From NCBI GenBank assembly GCA_017307165.1, contig JAFKGK010000005.1, positions 237,870 through 301,869 on the forward strand: a stretch of 64,000 nucleotides of DNA, read 5' to 3'. Both the position numbers and the translations under genes were made by a program. Source of the DNA: Candidatus Melainabacteria bacterium. Lineage in GTDB: Bacteria; Cyanobacteriota; Vampirovibrionia; Obscuribacterales; Obscuribacteraceae. Numbering within the stretch: the first letter of the stretch is position 1; every line of letters begins with the position of its first letter. Below are positions 44,237 to 53,175 of the stretch, piece after piece. The notes beneath the pieces are model-generated. The model saw nothing but the letters and a program-made list of their open reading frames with translations. It did no database searches and had not been told where the DNA came from.

Positions 44237-44263
44237 GGCACCATCCAATTTCAGGGTGGTGCC
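44237..44263. terminator. hairpin between convergent genes
   Basis: GGCACCATCC pairs with GGGTGGTGCC (one G-T pair) around a 7-base loop, 21 bases after the stop of the GSP26-like gene and 18 before the stop of the opposing gene. It has no T-tract, so it may act as a bidirectional 3' stabiliser or a weak terminator. Confidence 0.45.
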
Positions 44264-44281
44264 TAGCCCATCGAAACATAT

Positions 44282-44680
44282 CTAGTACGGTTTAAATCTC
44301 TCATCCACTTCCATTTGATATCCATTAGCCAATCGATTGGTCTCATTTGCCAATCCCACCACCGCCAACAATTCTCCATACATTTCGTCCGTCATACCCT
44401 TGGCCCGGGCCGCCGCGGTATGCGAATGGATGCAATACTCGCAATTGTTTGTCACGCTGACGGCTACATAGATCATCTCCTTGGTCAAAGGATCGATGGC
44501 TCCAGGCCCCATCACGATCTTGACGTTTTCCCAGATCCGCTTGAGTGTGACTGGCGAAGTAGCGAGCACTTTCCAAAAATTGTTGATCCAGTCAGTCCCT
44601 CGCGTTTTTTTGATATCGTCAAACACAGCCTGGACTTCTGGTACTGCGTTGCCCTCTTCCACCATTTTCACCATGACCAT
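44282..44680 (-). CDS. AhpD-like carboxymuconolactone-decarboxylase-fold protein
   Basis: A 132-residue all-helical protein with the redox motif CEYCIHSH, that is CxxC plus His as in AhpD, in a helix starting VAVSVTNN. AhpD-like proteins reduce peroxiredoxin or lipoyl partners with the CxxC thiols. The start is ATG at 44680 or the near ATG at 44674. It lies 18 bases downstream of the MaoC gene on the same strand and is likely in the same transcript. Confidence 0.88.
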   Translation of the reverse strand: MVMVKMVEEGNAVPEVQAVFDDIKKTRGTDWINNFWKVLATSPVTLKRIWENVKIVMGPGAIDPLTKEMIYVAVSVTNNCEYCIHSHTAAARAKGMTDEMYGELLAVVGLANETNRLANGYQMEVDERFKPY

Positions 44681-44698
44681 TGCTATTTCTCCTCTAGA

Positions 44699-45169
44699 TC
44701 AACCTGTTTCGCCTATGACTATGCGCGCTGTAAAAGTCTGTACAGTGTCGCCATGTTGGTTGCGCGTGATACTGTTCATGATGATTGTTCCGCGTCCAGG
44801 ACGGCTCCGCGATGCTTTTACGTCCATTACTGTCGACTCGACCTGCAAAAAATCGCCCGGTCTTGTAGGTTTGAGCCAGGCTATTTCGCCGCGCGATCCG
44901 ATCATGCCTCCGACCACTGGGACGCTCTGCACAAATAGCCTCATAGCGATGCCCGCAACGTGCCAGCCGGAAGCTGCGAGGCCTTTAAAGAACGACTGTT
45001 TGGCGGCTTCTGCGTCTAAGTGAAAAAATTGGGGATCATATTTGGTGGCAAACTCGATGATTTCATCGGCGGTGACCTTATAGGTCTCGCTCATAAATGT
45101 GCGACCGATGGTGAAATCGGCGAGGGTCATTGGAGGTGTGATGGTCGGGGTGCCGAAATGATTGGTCAT
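44699..45169 (-). CDS. MaoC-like (R)-specific enoyl hydratase
   Basis: A 156-residue single-hotdog MaoC-type protein. The hydratase 2 signature is present as ATKYDPQFFHLDAEAAKQSFF, with the Asp and His of the D-x4-H motif, and GLAASGWHVAGIAMRL follows. The family hydrates trans-2-enoyl-CoA to (R)-3-hydroxyacyl-CoA. ATG at 45169 is chosen because it overlaps the stop of the upstream beta-propeller gene (ATGA); an upstream in-frame ATG at 45277 would lie inside that gene. The pairing with a secreted propeller protein is odd and may be accidental. Confidence 0.88.
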   Translation of the reverse strand: MTNHFGTPTITPPMTLADFTIGRTFMSETYKVTADEIIEFATKYDPQFFHLDAEAAKQSFFKGLAASGWHVAGIAMRLFVQSVPVVGGMIGSRGEIAWLKPTRPGDFLQVESTVMDVKASRSRPGRGTIIMNSITRNQHGDTVQTFTARIVIGETG

Positions 45170-46332
45170 GGGTGTTGGGATTGTTGCTCTTGATTGGTTT
45201 TTAGCGGCGGGCAGATCAAAAATAACTGTTGTTTTTCGGAATCGTAAAGTAGAATTTTGCGAGTTTTGGGGATCCATCGTGCTTCGGTATACACCATATT
45301 TCCAACTGGAAATTTGTACATCTTATCGTCAGTAATTATAAAGCCCTCAGAACCTGCTCCAGTCAGTAGCAAATCATTTGCTTCATTCCACTCGACTGTA
45401 TGGACCTGCATGGGAAGCCGCTTGTAAGTTAGCGGAGTAGCACCTTTACGTTCGATTATTAGATCTCTGTCCCATTGATAGGCTATTTTATCGCTATTTT
45501 TGTTTTGAGCCAGTTTACTCAGATCCTTGGATTGGGGGCCACTATTTGCTGACAAGTCGAGATCTCGCCAATTGATGGCTTCTATTGGCTGCTCTATGCA
45601 GTGCCCACTCTTTGAGTAGTAAATGCAATTATGACCTTTGCTGGACCATGCAATTTGTGGAAAGCCTCTCAAGACCTTTGTATTGATGAATTTGCCTTTC
45701 TCCACGTTGTAAAATCTGATTTGAGTTTCAGAATTTGGCAGAGAATTTTCGATACTTATAATCTTTCCATCTTGTGATGGCACGAATGTAGGCAAAATGC
45801 CAGGTTCACTTAAAAATTTTCGGCAATGTCCGGTTTCAGAATCAATCAAGAAAGCCTCATCTATCGTTACTGCCATGAAAGTGGATTGATTAATAAATTT
45901 ACTGAAATGAGGTCTTATTTTATTTGAAAAGTTTACTTTTGTGCTTTGCTTGAACGTGGTTGGTTCGCAGAAGGAGATTTCCTTTTGGTTGATAAATGCT
46001 ATTTTGCCGCTCGAAGATACTACTGGTATACCTCTGATAGCAATTGTTTTTAAAACTTTCCCAGATGCAGCATCTATTAGTGTAGCGACCTGTGGCTGAT
46101 CTCTTATCGAGCCAATATAACTCGGCCCCTGCGCAGTCTTGTAGCAGGTCACTAATGCCCCAGAGGTGCCTGGTATAAATTCTGGTGGCGCCGCGACATT
46201 GTCGAGATTTACGAGTCGGGGTTTTAGGTCTTTTGGTTCATTTGCGAGGCAGGGATTGTTTCCTAAAACAAGCGCGCAAACCAAAAAATGTCTTAGGCCA
46301 TTTCTAGCATTCAATCCGATGGATGCGGCCAT
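45166..46332 (-). CDS. exported beta-propeller-like protein of unknown function
   Basis: A 388-residue protein with a signal-type N-terminus (hydrophobic HFLVCALVLGNNPCLA). The body is built of short strands with repeated patterns such as ATLIDAASGKVLKTIAI, RFYNVEKGKF and LLLTGAGSEGF, as in WD40/YVTN/PQQ-like propellers, but no clear blade consensus. Its function is unknown. It overlaps the preceding gene by 22 bases and the next by 4. Base composition is visibly more AT-rich than the flanking genes, which suggests transfer or relaxed selection. Confidence 0.75.
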   Translation of the reverse strand: MAASIGLNARNGLRHFLVCALVLGNNPCLANEPKDLKPRLVNLDNVAAPPEFIPGTSGALVTCYKTAQGPSYIGSIRDQPQVATLIDAASGKVLKTIAIRGIPVVSSSGKIAFINQKEISFCEPTTFKQSTKVNFSNKIRPHFSKFINQSTFMAVTIDEAFLIDSETGHCRKFLSEPGILPTFVPSQDGKIISIENSLPNSETQIRFYNVEKGKFINTKVLRGFPQIAWSSKGHNCIYYSKSGHCIEQPIEAINWRDLDLSANSGPQSKDLSKLAQNKNSDKIAYQWDRDLIIERKGATPLTYKRLPMQVHTVEWNEANDLLLTGAGSEGFIITDDKMYKFPVGNMVYTEARWIPKTRKILLYDSEKQQLFLICPPLKTNQEQQSQHP

Positions 46333-46877
46333 TTATAAGTAGCTCCTTTTAAAAAATATCGTTCTGAGCCAGGAGGGACATATTGAAACAGATTGTATGA
46401 TTTGACTGCTTTCTCTACCAAACGATTATCAAACTGGACTTCAATTTGCTGTGCTTCCGGTAATGAGTGCTGAGTCAATGGTATCAATAGCGTTTGAGTT
46501 CCTTTTGGCTTTAGCTTGAGGGCTGGCGCGCTCACGTTATATGTGCCCTCGGCTAGTTGTTTCTTTCCTTTATCCAACCACCGATAACGTATCTGCGAAA
46601 AAACTCCTTCGTGGTCTTGGCCAGCACCCTCTGTCATGTTTTGATTTCCTTTGCCCCACCTCGAGCACAGCGGGATCACGATTTCGCTGGAGGATCGGTT
46701 GGTAAAAATCAAATCGATAGCGTTTGGAGTTTTGGTCGAGGTGAAGGTCAATGGTGCAGAAACCGATAGGTTTATGTCTTTGGCATCACCCTCGACTTTG
46801 CTTTCTGCGAGGGTCTCTGGTTGCAAAAAGACAGATAGCGCAAGTGCTAAAGCCAATTGCCTAATAACATTTCTCAT
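46311..46877 (-). CDS. exported protein of unknown function
   Basis: A 188-residue protein with a clear signal peptide (LALALALSVFLQPETLA). The mature part is beta-rich (LTFTSTKTPNAIDLIFTNRSSSEIVIPL), resembling an immunoglobulin-like or intracellular-proteinase-inhibitor type sandwich. No catalytic motif is seen. It is the first gene of an AT-richer pair with the propeller protein and overlaps it by 22 bases. Confidence 0.72.
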   Translation of the reverse strand: MRNVIRQLALALALSVFLQPETLAESKVEGDAKDINLSVSAPLTFTSTKTPNAIDLIFTNRSSSEIVIPLCSRWGKGNQNMTEGAGQDHEGVFSQIRYRWLDKGKKQLAEGTYNVSAPALKLKPKGTQTLLIPLTQHSLPEAQQIEVQFDNRLVEKAVKSYNLFQYVPPGSERYFLKGATYKWPHPSD

Positions 46878-46896
46878 GGCTCTTTTATAAAAACCC

Positions 46897-46926
46897 TTGT
46901 TAAATACCCATCAGCAAGTTTACACT
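46897..46926 (+). promoter_or_regulatory. putative promoter of the small membrane protein gene
   Basis: TTGTTA (46897-46902), 18 bases, then TACACT (46921-46926), 44 bases before the ATG at 46971. The match is moderate. Confidence 0.4.
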
Positions 46927-46970
46927 AGAAAAACTGGCAGCAGCGCCCGATCGACGCGGACACAGATCCC

Positions 46971-47261
46971 ATGCAACTCCACGCCAGGTTATTTGCAGCC
47001 ATTTTTTTGGTGATCGGCATCATCATCATCTACATCTGCTCGTCTGTGGATGGGCCACCGGCCGATATGACTGCATCTATGATCCAGGCCAATATCCTCA
47101 AGGCGGTCTTTTTCAGCTCCGCTATCACCGCCATCCTGGTGCTAGCCACCATGGCCTACCATTGGCTCATCATCTACAGATACACAAAGAGCCGCATCGA
47201 TTTTAAACCCGACCTGCTGATCTGGCTGGCCGTGTTCATCGGATCCAGTTGCTTTCGCTGA
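46971..47261 (+). CDS. small membrane protein of unknown function
   Basis: A 96-residue protein with two or three transmembrane helices (about 8-25, 48-70 and perhaps 83-94), separated by a short acidic loop. It has no known family. It has its own putative promoter and starts 93 bases from the divergent exported-protein gene. Confidence 0.6.
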   Translation: MQLHARLFAAIFLVIGIIIIYICSSVDGPPADMTASMIQANILKAVFFSSAITAILVLATMAYHWLIIYRYTKSRIDFKPDLLIWLAVFIGSSCFR

Positions 47262-47387
47262 GGCGGGAGATTAGACGCATCTAACCGGCGGCAGGAAACA
47301 TGTCTCGAGCCCCCGGCGTCGCTTTTAAAACACAGGCATCCCGGTGTCCCCCTCCCTTTCTCTCTTTTTTGCATATAGAGGTGCAGC

Positions 47388-50063
47388 TTGCTCCCCATTA
47401 GATTTTCACTTTCGCTGGCCGGTACGGTCAGCGTTTTCAGTTTGCTAGCCCATACTGCCGTTCCAGCATTTGCTCAAGGCAATCTCGCCACCAGCACACC
47501 ATTCTTTCGCAATACGCCTACCTATCGGGTGATTTCTGGCGACAAGGCCGACAATATTGGCGGCGGCACCGAGCTTAAAGTCGACGATCGGCACATCGGT
47601 GGTTGCCTTCAAATAATCGATGGGACAGGCGTCAATCGCGGTCTGTGCCCGCTCAAGCACACGGCATACACATCGTCTGTTTCGGGCTTCGTCAACCGTA
47701 CCACGGTCGAGCAGACATTTTCAAACCCTTATTCCGAGACCATCGAGGCTGTCTATACATTTCCCCTCTCCAATCATGCTGCAGTAGATGAAATGAACAT
47801 GCAGATTGGCGATCGCACCATCAAAGGGCGCATAGAAAAGAGGGATGATGCACGCAAAGCATACGAAGCCGCCCGCGCGGAAGGCCGCAGCGCGGCATTG
47901 CTGGATCAAGAGCGCACCAATATTTTTACGCAGCAAGTCGCCAATATCCCGCCGCATAGCACTATTAAAGTGATCATCAAGTACACCGATCTGCTCGAGT
48001 TTAAAGACGGTCGTTACCAGATGGTATTGCCCATGGTGGTCGGTCCTAGATACATCGGTGGTACTCCTACTGGTGCATCGGGTTCGGGACAGTCGCCGGA
48101 CACTCGCACAGTGCCTGATGGCTCCAAGATTTCGCCGCCGCATGTATTGCCGATGGACAGGGCTGGCCACGATGTTTCCGTGACTGTCGATATCAATGGT
48201 GGCTTGCCTATTTCTGATGTCAAATCGGCTTTGCATGATGTAAAAGTCGATGCTTACGGCACCAGCGCCAAGGTAAATCTCAAGGATGAGGACAAGATCC
48301 CCAATCGTGATTTTGTCTTGAGTTGGCGTGTCGCCAAGGACGAGCTGGCATCCGGATATCTGGTGCATAAGGATAAAGGCGCAGCCAAGGGTTATTTTAG
48401 TTTGATGATGCTGCCGCCTGCGCGCGTCAAGAGTGAGCAGGTCTGTCCGCGCGAGATCAATTTTATCCTTGATCGTTCCGGCTCTCAGAGTGGGCAGCCG
48501 ATTCAAAAAGCCCGTGAGGCGATGATTTATATCATCGATAGGCTCAATCCCCAGGACACTTTTCAGGTGATGAGCTTTAGTAGCGGCTATGACTATCTTT
48601 TTACGCAGCCTGAGCCAGCCACTGCGCAAAATAAAGAGAAAGCACGCTCTTACATTGCAGCATTGGATGCTAATGGTGGCACGGAGATGCGGCAAGCAGT
48701 CGAGAGCATAGCTGTCAAGCCTGCGCCAGCCAATCGGTTACGTATTTTTGCTCTCATGTCGGATGGTTATATCGGCAATGAAACAAACATCATTTCGCTT
48801 GTCAAAAAGACGCGTGATACGTCGCGATGGTTTACCTTTGGTACCGGCAATAGTGTCAATCGCATGTTGATCGATGGCGTTGCCAAGGCTGGAGGTGGCG
48901 AGGCTGAGTATGTCTTGCTCAATAGTCCTGGTGACAAGGTGGCGCGTGAGTTTTACGAAAAGCTTGCCAATCCGGTCTTTACAGATGTAAAAGTGAGTTT
49001 CAAAGGTTCTGGCAATTTGCATTTTGAGGATGTAGAGCCTCAGGTCATCAATGATGTGTGGGACGAAAGGCCCGTTTATGTGCTGGGGCGCTATACCGGT
49101 TCGGGTAAGGGCACGGTGGTGATGCAGGGTATCGCCGGCGGCAAAAGGGTCGAGCATACTTTGCCTGTCGATATGCCTGATGCGGCAGCGGGCAATGCTG
49201 TATTGCCGTCCGTGTGGGCAAGGTATAAGGTCGATGACTTGATGGATCGCATGCTGACCGATGCAGGACGCACCGGCGAGGATCGCGAGAGTATCAAGCA
49301 AGAGGTCGAAAAACTTGGTCTCGAGCATCACATCATGACGCAGTACACGAGCTTTGTGGCGATAGATGATAGCGATAACAAGCTCAGGCCTGCAAACAAA
49401 TCTGTGACGGTACCTGTGGAGATGCCGCAGGGCGTGACCATGGGGCTCAACAACGGTCATATTAGTGGTGCCGCTACAGGTGGAGCATTGGGCACGTCAA
49501 GCCAGCTTTCTAGCCTCAATAGTGTCGACAGATATCCGTTTTTCAGTAGTCCTATGCGATTCCAATATCGCGCAGTCGGCCGCATCGAAGGCCCCCGAGA
49601 CACAAATATGTTTCAAGTGGAGCCGACGGTTGTAGACGAGCGCCATTATTCGAGCGGTCGAGCCGAAAGGCATCAAAAGACTTCGCCGACGCTGCCTGAG
49701 GGAGCCCCCATCCCGGACAGTGACGGAGCGGCGGCCAAGCCGACGCCAGTGACTGCTCAGAAGCAGCCAGCCCAAAATGGGCCTTCCAAATCCAATGGCA
49801 AAATCAGCGTGGACCTGGCCAAGTCTTTAGAAGCCTGGGTCAAGGTGGCGGATGACAAGCCGACTCTACAGTTGCAGCTCACCCTTAAAGACCTGTCGCC
49901 GGCCACTCTGGCCAGGCTCAAGGCTCTCAAGCTGGTTGACATAAAGGAAATCGCCCGGACTGCTGCAACGGTCGAAATCACCGCCACGGTGCCAGTGCGG
50001 CGGATCAGCGAGCTCGCCAAGATTAAAGAAGTGATATTTATGGCCCTGGCGGGAAAAAATTAG
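47388..50063 (+). CDS. VIT and von Willebrand factor A domain surface protein
   Basis: An 891-residue exported protein with a signal peptide (FSLSLAGTVSVFSLLAHTAVPAFA). The VIT domain (about 95-220) has VEQTFSNPYSETIEAVYTFPL and ARAEGRSAALLDQERTNIFTQ. The VWA domain (about 355-530) keeps the metal site DRSGS plus the downstream Thr and Asp (GGTEM, LMSDGY). The layout is that of inter-alpha-trypsin-inhibitor heavy-chain-like proteins common in Gram-negatives. The C-terminal 130 residues are a proline-rich linker and a small alpha/beta domain. The TTG start has GAGGTG 4-5 bases upstream. The probable role is adhesion or envelope organisation; no sorting signal is seen. Confidence 0.9.
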   Translation: MLPIRFSLSLAGTVSVFSLLAHTAVPAFAQGNLATSTPFFRNTPTYRVISGDKADNIGGGTELKVDDRHIGGCLQIIDGTGVNRGLCPLKHTAYTSSVSGFVNRTTVEQTFSNPYSETIEAVYTFPLSNHAAVDEMNMQIGDRTIKGRIEKRDDARKAYEAARAEGRSAALLDQERTNIFTQQVANIPPHSTIKVIIKYTDLLEFKDGRYQMVLPMVVGPRYIGGTPTGASGSGQSPDTRTVPDGSKISPPHVLPMDRAGHDVSVTVDINGGLPISDVKSALHDVKVDAYGTSAKVNLKDEDKIPNRDFVLSWRVAKDELASGYLVHKDKGAAKGYFSLMMLPPARVKSEQVCPREINFILDRSGSQSGQPIQKAREAMIYIIDRLNPQDTFQVMSFSSGYDYLFTQPEPATAQNKEKARSYIAALDANGGTEMRQAVESIAVKPAPANRLRIFALMSDGYIGNETNIISLVKKTRDTSRWFTFGTGNSVNRMLIDGVAKAGGGEAEYVLLNSPGDKVAREFYEKLANPVFTDVKVSFKGSGNLHFEDVEPQVINDVWDERPVYVLGRYTGSGKGTVVMQGIAGGKRVEHTLPVDMPDAAAGNAVLPSVWARYKVDDLMDRMLTDAGRTGEDRESIKQEVEKLGLEHHIMTQYTSFVAIDDSDNKLRPANKSVTVPVEMPQGVTMGLNNGHISGAATGGALGTSSQLSSLNSVDRYPFFSSPMRFQYRAVGRIEGPRDTNMFQVEPTVVDERHYSSGRAERHQKTSPTLPEGAPIPDSDGAAAKPTPVTAQKQPAQNGPSKSNGKISVDLAKSLEAWVKVADDKPTLQLQLTLKDLSPATLARLKALKLVDIKEIARTAATVEITATVPVRRISELAKIKEVIFMALAGKN

Positions 50064-50141
50064 TTAGGGGCGGGCTCAAAATCTATTTGGGCACGTCTTG
50101 AGAAACTATCTGATTCAAACGGATCCCCTTCCGTAACTGCG

Positions 50142-50192
50142 AAAAAGAAAACCTCCGTAGGCTCCTCCTGCCTCCACGGGGGTTTTCTTTTT
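50142..50192 (+). terminator. strong intrinsic terminator
   Basis: A 17-base stem (AAAAAGAAAACCTCCGT with ACGGGGGTTTTCTTTTT, one G-T pair) around a 17-base loop, ending in T5. The A-rich left arm means it can also stop transcription from the right. It lies 79 bases after the VIT/VWA gene. Confidence 0.85.
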
Positions 50193-50329
50193 GGATTGTT
50201 TCAGTCCCAGCGGGGAAAGAGCTGCTCGAATGGCCGTCCTAAAATGAGACATTTCTGTCCTACTTTCATGCAACTAGATTGGCTAGCCGGAGTCGATAAT
50301 GACTCTTGTATCCAGCTCAAAGGTCTCAT

Positions 50330-50668
50330 ATGCAGGTCATTTCGACGATTGTATTACTCACCATATCCAACATATTTATGACATTCGCCTGGTACGGTCA
50401 CCTCAAATTTAAGGTGTCGCCACTGTGGCTGACCATCCTCGCCAGTTGGGGCATTGCGTTTTTTGAGTATTGCTTTCAGGTGCCGGCCAATCGTATCGGC
50501 AGTAGCACGCTCAGCACAGCGCAACTAAAAATAATGCAAGAAGCCATCACCTTGATAGTCTTCTCTATTTTCTCGCTGAGCTTCTTGCACGAACCTCTCC
50601 GCTGGAATTACCTCGTCGCCTTCGGTTTCATAGTCGGGGCCGTGTATTTTGTTTTTGCATCTAAGTAA
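50330..50668 (+). CDS. DUF486-type small membrane protein (DMT superfamily)
   Basis: A protein of about 112 residues with four transmembrane helices. The pattern FMTFAWYGHLK, WGIAFFEYCFQVPANRIG, STAQLKIMQEAITL and LVAFGFIVGAVYF is that of DUF486, a short relative of drug/metabolite transporters. The substrate is unknown. ATG at 50330 has AAAGG with 6-base spacing and is preferred over an in-frame ATG at 50306. It is followed 3 bases later by the MFS gene. Confidence 0.88.
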   Translation: MQVISTIVLLTISNIFMTFAWYGHLKFKVSPLWLTILASWGIAFFEYCFQVPANRIGSSTLSTAQLKIMQEAITLIVFSIFSLSFLHEPLRWNYLVAFGFIVGAVYFVFASK

Positions 50669-50671
50669 TAC

Positions 50672-51865
50672 ATGCAGGTATCCATGAAAAGCCAAAAAGC
50701 TCTAGACAGTCTAAATATGTTTGTCGGCGATGTCATTGGTGGCATCGGTCCGTATCTGGCGGCCTACCTGCGTTGTCAGCGGCACTGGGACCAGACCGCG
50801 ATCGGGGCAGCTCTGTCGGCGATGGGGATAGCGGCTATTGTGGCCCAAGCGCCTGCTGGTGCTTTAATTGATAATACGCGGCACAAGCGTTTGATTTTGT
50901 TTGTTGCGATCTCAGTGATGGCTATAGCGGCGGTGAGCGTGGTCTACATGCAATCGTTCGCTGCAGTCATGGTGGCGCAAGTGATGTATGGAGTTGGAGC
51001 CGCGGTGGCTGCACCCGCTATCGTGGCGGTTTCTCTAGGCATCGTCGGGCACGCTTGCTTTGCAGACCGCATCGCGCGCAACGAGGCCTTCAATCACTTT
51101 GGCAATGTCCTCGCAGCTCTTATTGCGGGCGTGCTTGGGGCGCGGATCTCACCAGATTATGTTTTTTACACGGTCGGGGCATTTGCGGTCGGCAGCCTGA
51201 TCTCGGTGCTTTTTATCGCCAATCGCGATATCGATCATGATATCGCTCGTGGTGCCGCAGCTTCCGATGATGAGTCTGGGCATGCTCATTTGCCGATCAA
51301 GACTCTGGTGCTTTTTGGGCTCTCCGTGGTGCTTTTTCACTTTGCCAATGCTGCGCTACTGCCGCTGGCCGGCCAGTATCTATCCGAAGGCTCCCCAAAG
51401 GACGCACCATTTTACATCTCTGTATGCATCATCATGGCGCAATTGGTGATGATACCGGTGGCGGTGCTTGTCGGCCGTCTTTCGCATCGTTTCGGGAGCA
51501 AATCAATACTTTTGGTCGGTTTTGCAGTACTGGTGGCTCGAGCGTTTTGGTTTACCATGGGCAATGCACCGGCGATCATAATCTCGGGCCAGGTGCTTGA
51601 TGGGATCGGGGCGGGTATCATCGGAGTTTTGTCATCGGTGGTGGTGGCGGATCTGACCAGGGGCAGCGGGCATTTTAATGCAGTGCGTGGTTGTGTCATC
51701 GCTGCTCAGGGCGTAGGTGCGGCGGCGAGCAATGTGGTGGCTGGTGCTCTTGTGCAGCGGTATGGCTACAATGCTGGGTTTATGACCTTGGGAGCGATTG
51801 CTGCGGTGGGTTTGATGGTATGTTGGCTGGGGTTGCCCAAGATGAAGGGAGCGCAAACTAGATGA
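50672..51865 (+). CDS. MFS transporter
   Basis: A 397-residue, 12-helix permease. Motif A-like GALIDNTRHKRLI between helices 2 and 3, and a repeated pattern LVGRLSHRFGSKSILL in the second half, mark an MFS carrier. The substrate is unassigned. ATG at 50684 has CAGGT just upstream and may be the real start. It overlaps the stop-start ATGA with the AAA+ regulator that follows, so transporter and regulator are made together. Confidence 0.9.
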   Translation: MQVSMKSQKALDSLNMFVGDVIGGIGPYLAAYLRCQRHWDQTAIGAALSAMGIAAIVAQAPAGALIDNTRHKRLILFVAISVMAIAAVSVVYMQSFAAVMVAQVMYGVGAAVAAPAIVAVSLGIVGHACFADRIARNEAFNHFGNVLAALIAGVLGARISPDYVFYTVGAFAVGSLISVLFIANRDIDHDIARGAAASDDESGHAHLPIKTLVLFGLSVVLFHFANAALLPLAGQYLSEGSPKDAPFYISVCIIMAQLVMIPVAVLVGRLSHRFGSKSILLVGFAVLVARAFWFTMGNAPAIIISGQVLDGIGAGIIGVLSSVVVADLTRGSGHFNAVRGCVIAAQGVGAAASNVVAGALVQRYGYNAGFMTLGAIAAVGLMVCWLGLPKMKGAQTR

Positions 51866-53079
51866 AAATCGCACTCATCACAGCCAATCAAGACCTTGCC
51901 GGGACTGCCAATGTTATTGGCGAGGTCGTGGCTGATCAAAAGGGAGAATTGATGGAGTTGGCCCCTGATGCGGAGGTGGGCGGAGCGCTGTGTGATCTAT
52001 TGATTTTGCTCGATGATGCGGACCTGGCTTGGCTGCGTAAGCATAATGATCTTGATCGGCGCGAGGTGCCATTGATTGTGGTGACACCGCAAGTATCAGG
52101 TGAGGTGGCGGTGCACGCTCTGCGTCTTGGCGCGAGCAGTCATCTCCTTGCGCCCGTGGATGTGGGTCTCTTAAAAGAGGCTATCCAGGAGGTAGGTGCA
52201 AATTTAGATTTAGAAAAAGGATCGCGTCAAGCTCCCATGGGGATGTCGGATTTTGGTCAGGGTAGATTTATTGCTGCTTGCGAGGCCATGCGTCCGGTGG
52301 TCAAAGCAATCGCCAGGGCAGCGGCAGTACGCGTGCCTGTGTTGCTGACAGGGGAGACTGGGACTGGTAAGGATACAGTGGCTCGTCTGATCGCAGGAGA
52401 GACCGAGGGTACTTTTACAGTCGTAGATTGCACTGGTCTGCCGGATGATTTTGATACCTTTGAGTGCATTGATGCGCAAAGTGGCGGGTCGGTGCTGCTT
52501 GATGAAATCGGCGATCTAACGTCTCCCCAACAAGCGCAGCTCTTGAGGGCATTAAAGGCATCGACGGATGCGCCTGTGCGTCCTCGTATCATCGCTACTA
52601 CTCAGTACGATCTGGCCGGTTTGGTGGAGCAGGGTAGCTTTAGGCTCGATCTTTTTTATCGTTTAAATGCCTTGCGTATCGACTTGCCGCCTTTGCGGGA
52701 TCGTGGGTCTGATATCTTGCTTTTGGCTGAGTATTTTATGGGTCAAATTGATCCAGGGGTTGTGCCAAAGCTCGCAGGGGAAATGGCGGCTGGTTTGCTC
52801 GATTACTCTTGGCCGGGCAATGTGCGTGAGTTAGAAAACGCAGTGTATTCAGGGGATCTTAAAAAGCCAAAGGCGCATGCCGTGGCTGATCAGTCTGATG
52901 TCATTGGTGACGAGCTGGATTATTACGCGACCATGGCTCGGGTCGAATGCGATCTGATCAAAAAGGCCCTTGCCAGGGCTAATGGTAGTCGGTCTGAGGC
53001 GGCCAGATTACTGGGGATTAATAGGCAGTTGTTGTACTCGAAATTAAAAGCCCATGGGCTTATGCAGGATTTTCAGTGA
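51862..53079 (+). CDS. AAA+/Fis transcriptional regulator lacking the sigma-54 GAFTGA loop
   Basis: A 405-residue NtrC-family-like protein. The N-terminal 115 residues resemble a degenerate receiver domain without a clear acceptor Asp (LLILLDDADLAWLRKH). The AAA+ domain has Walker A GETGTGKD, Walker B VLLDEIGDL, sensor I region IIATTQYDL and an R-finger region FRLDLFYRLNALRI. The stretch between Walker A and B is short and has no ELFGHxxGAFTGA, so contact with sigma-54 is unlikely. The C-terminal Fis helix-turn-helix reads SRSEAARLLGINRQLLYSKLKAHGL. It is coupled to the MFS gene and may control it without sigma-54. Confidence 0.87.
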   Translation: MKIALITANQDLAGTANVIGEVVADQKGELMELAPDAEVGGALCDLLILLDDADLAWLRKHNDLDRREVPLIVVTPQVSGEVAVHALRLGASSHLLAPVDVGLLKEAIQEVGANLDLEKGSRQAPMGMSDFGQGRFIAACEAMRPVVKAIARAAAVRVPVLLTGETGTGKDTVARLIAGETEGTFTVVDCTGLPDDFDTFECIDAQSGGSVLLDEIGDLTSPQQAQLLRALKASTDAPVRPRIIATTQYDLAGLVEQGSFRLDLFYRLNALRIDLPPLRDRGSDILLLAEYFMGQIDPGVVPKLAGEMAAGLLDYSWPGNVRELENAVYSGDLKKPKAHAVADQSDVIGDELDYYATMARVECDLIKKALARANGSRSEAARLLGINRQLLYSKLKAHGLMQDFQ

Positions 53080-53085
53080 GTCAGT

Positions 53086-53156
53086 TTTGTTAGAAAATAA
53101 TTTCCTTTTTTCTAACGGAAGGCTCTCATCAGTTTTCATCACAACCCTCTAACAAA
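53086..53156 (+). promoter_or_regulatory. mutually exclusive leader stems
   Basis: GTTAGAAAA (53089-53097) can pair with TTTTCTAAC (53108-53116), or its 5' part TTTGTTAGA (53086-53094) can pair with TCTAACAAA (53148-53156), next to the ribosome site AAAGGGAGC of the following gene. This may be an attenuator-like leader. Confidence 0.35.
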
Positions 53157-53175
53157 CAAAAAGGGAGCAAAAAAT

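Noticed and set aside
47262..47387. GC-rich 126-base leader before the VIT/VWA gene examined as a riboswitch
   Set aside because: Only short, weak stems (TTAGA/TCTAA) are present and no known riboswitch core was recognised.
47721..48695. A 324-codon minus-strand frame opposite the VIT/VWA gene
   Set aside because: The sense strand encodes clear VIT and VWA motifs; the antisense product shows no domain and has a composition typical of a frame shadow.
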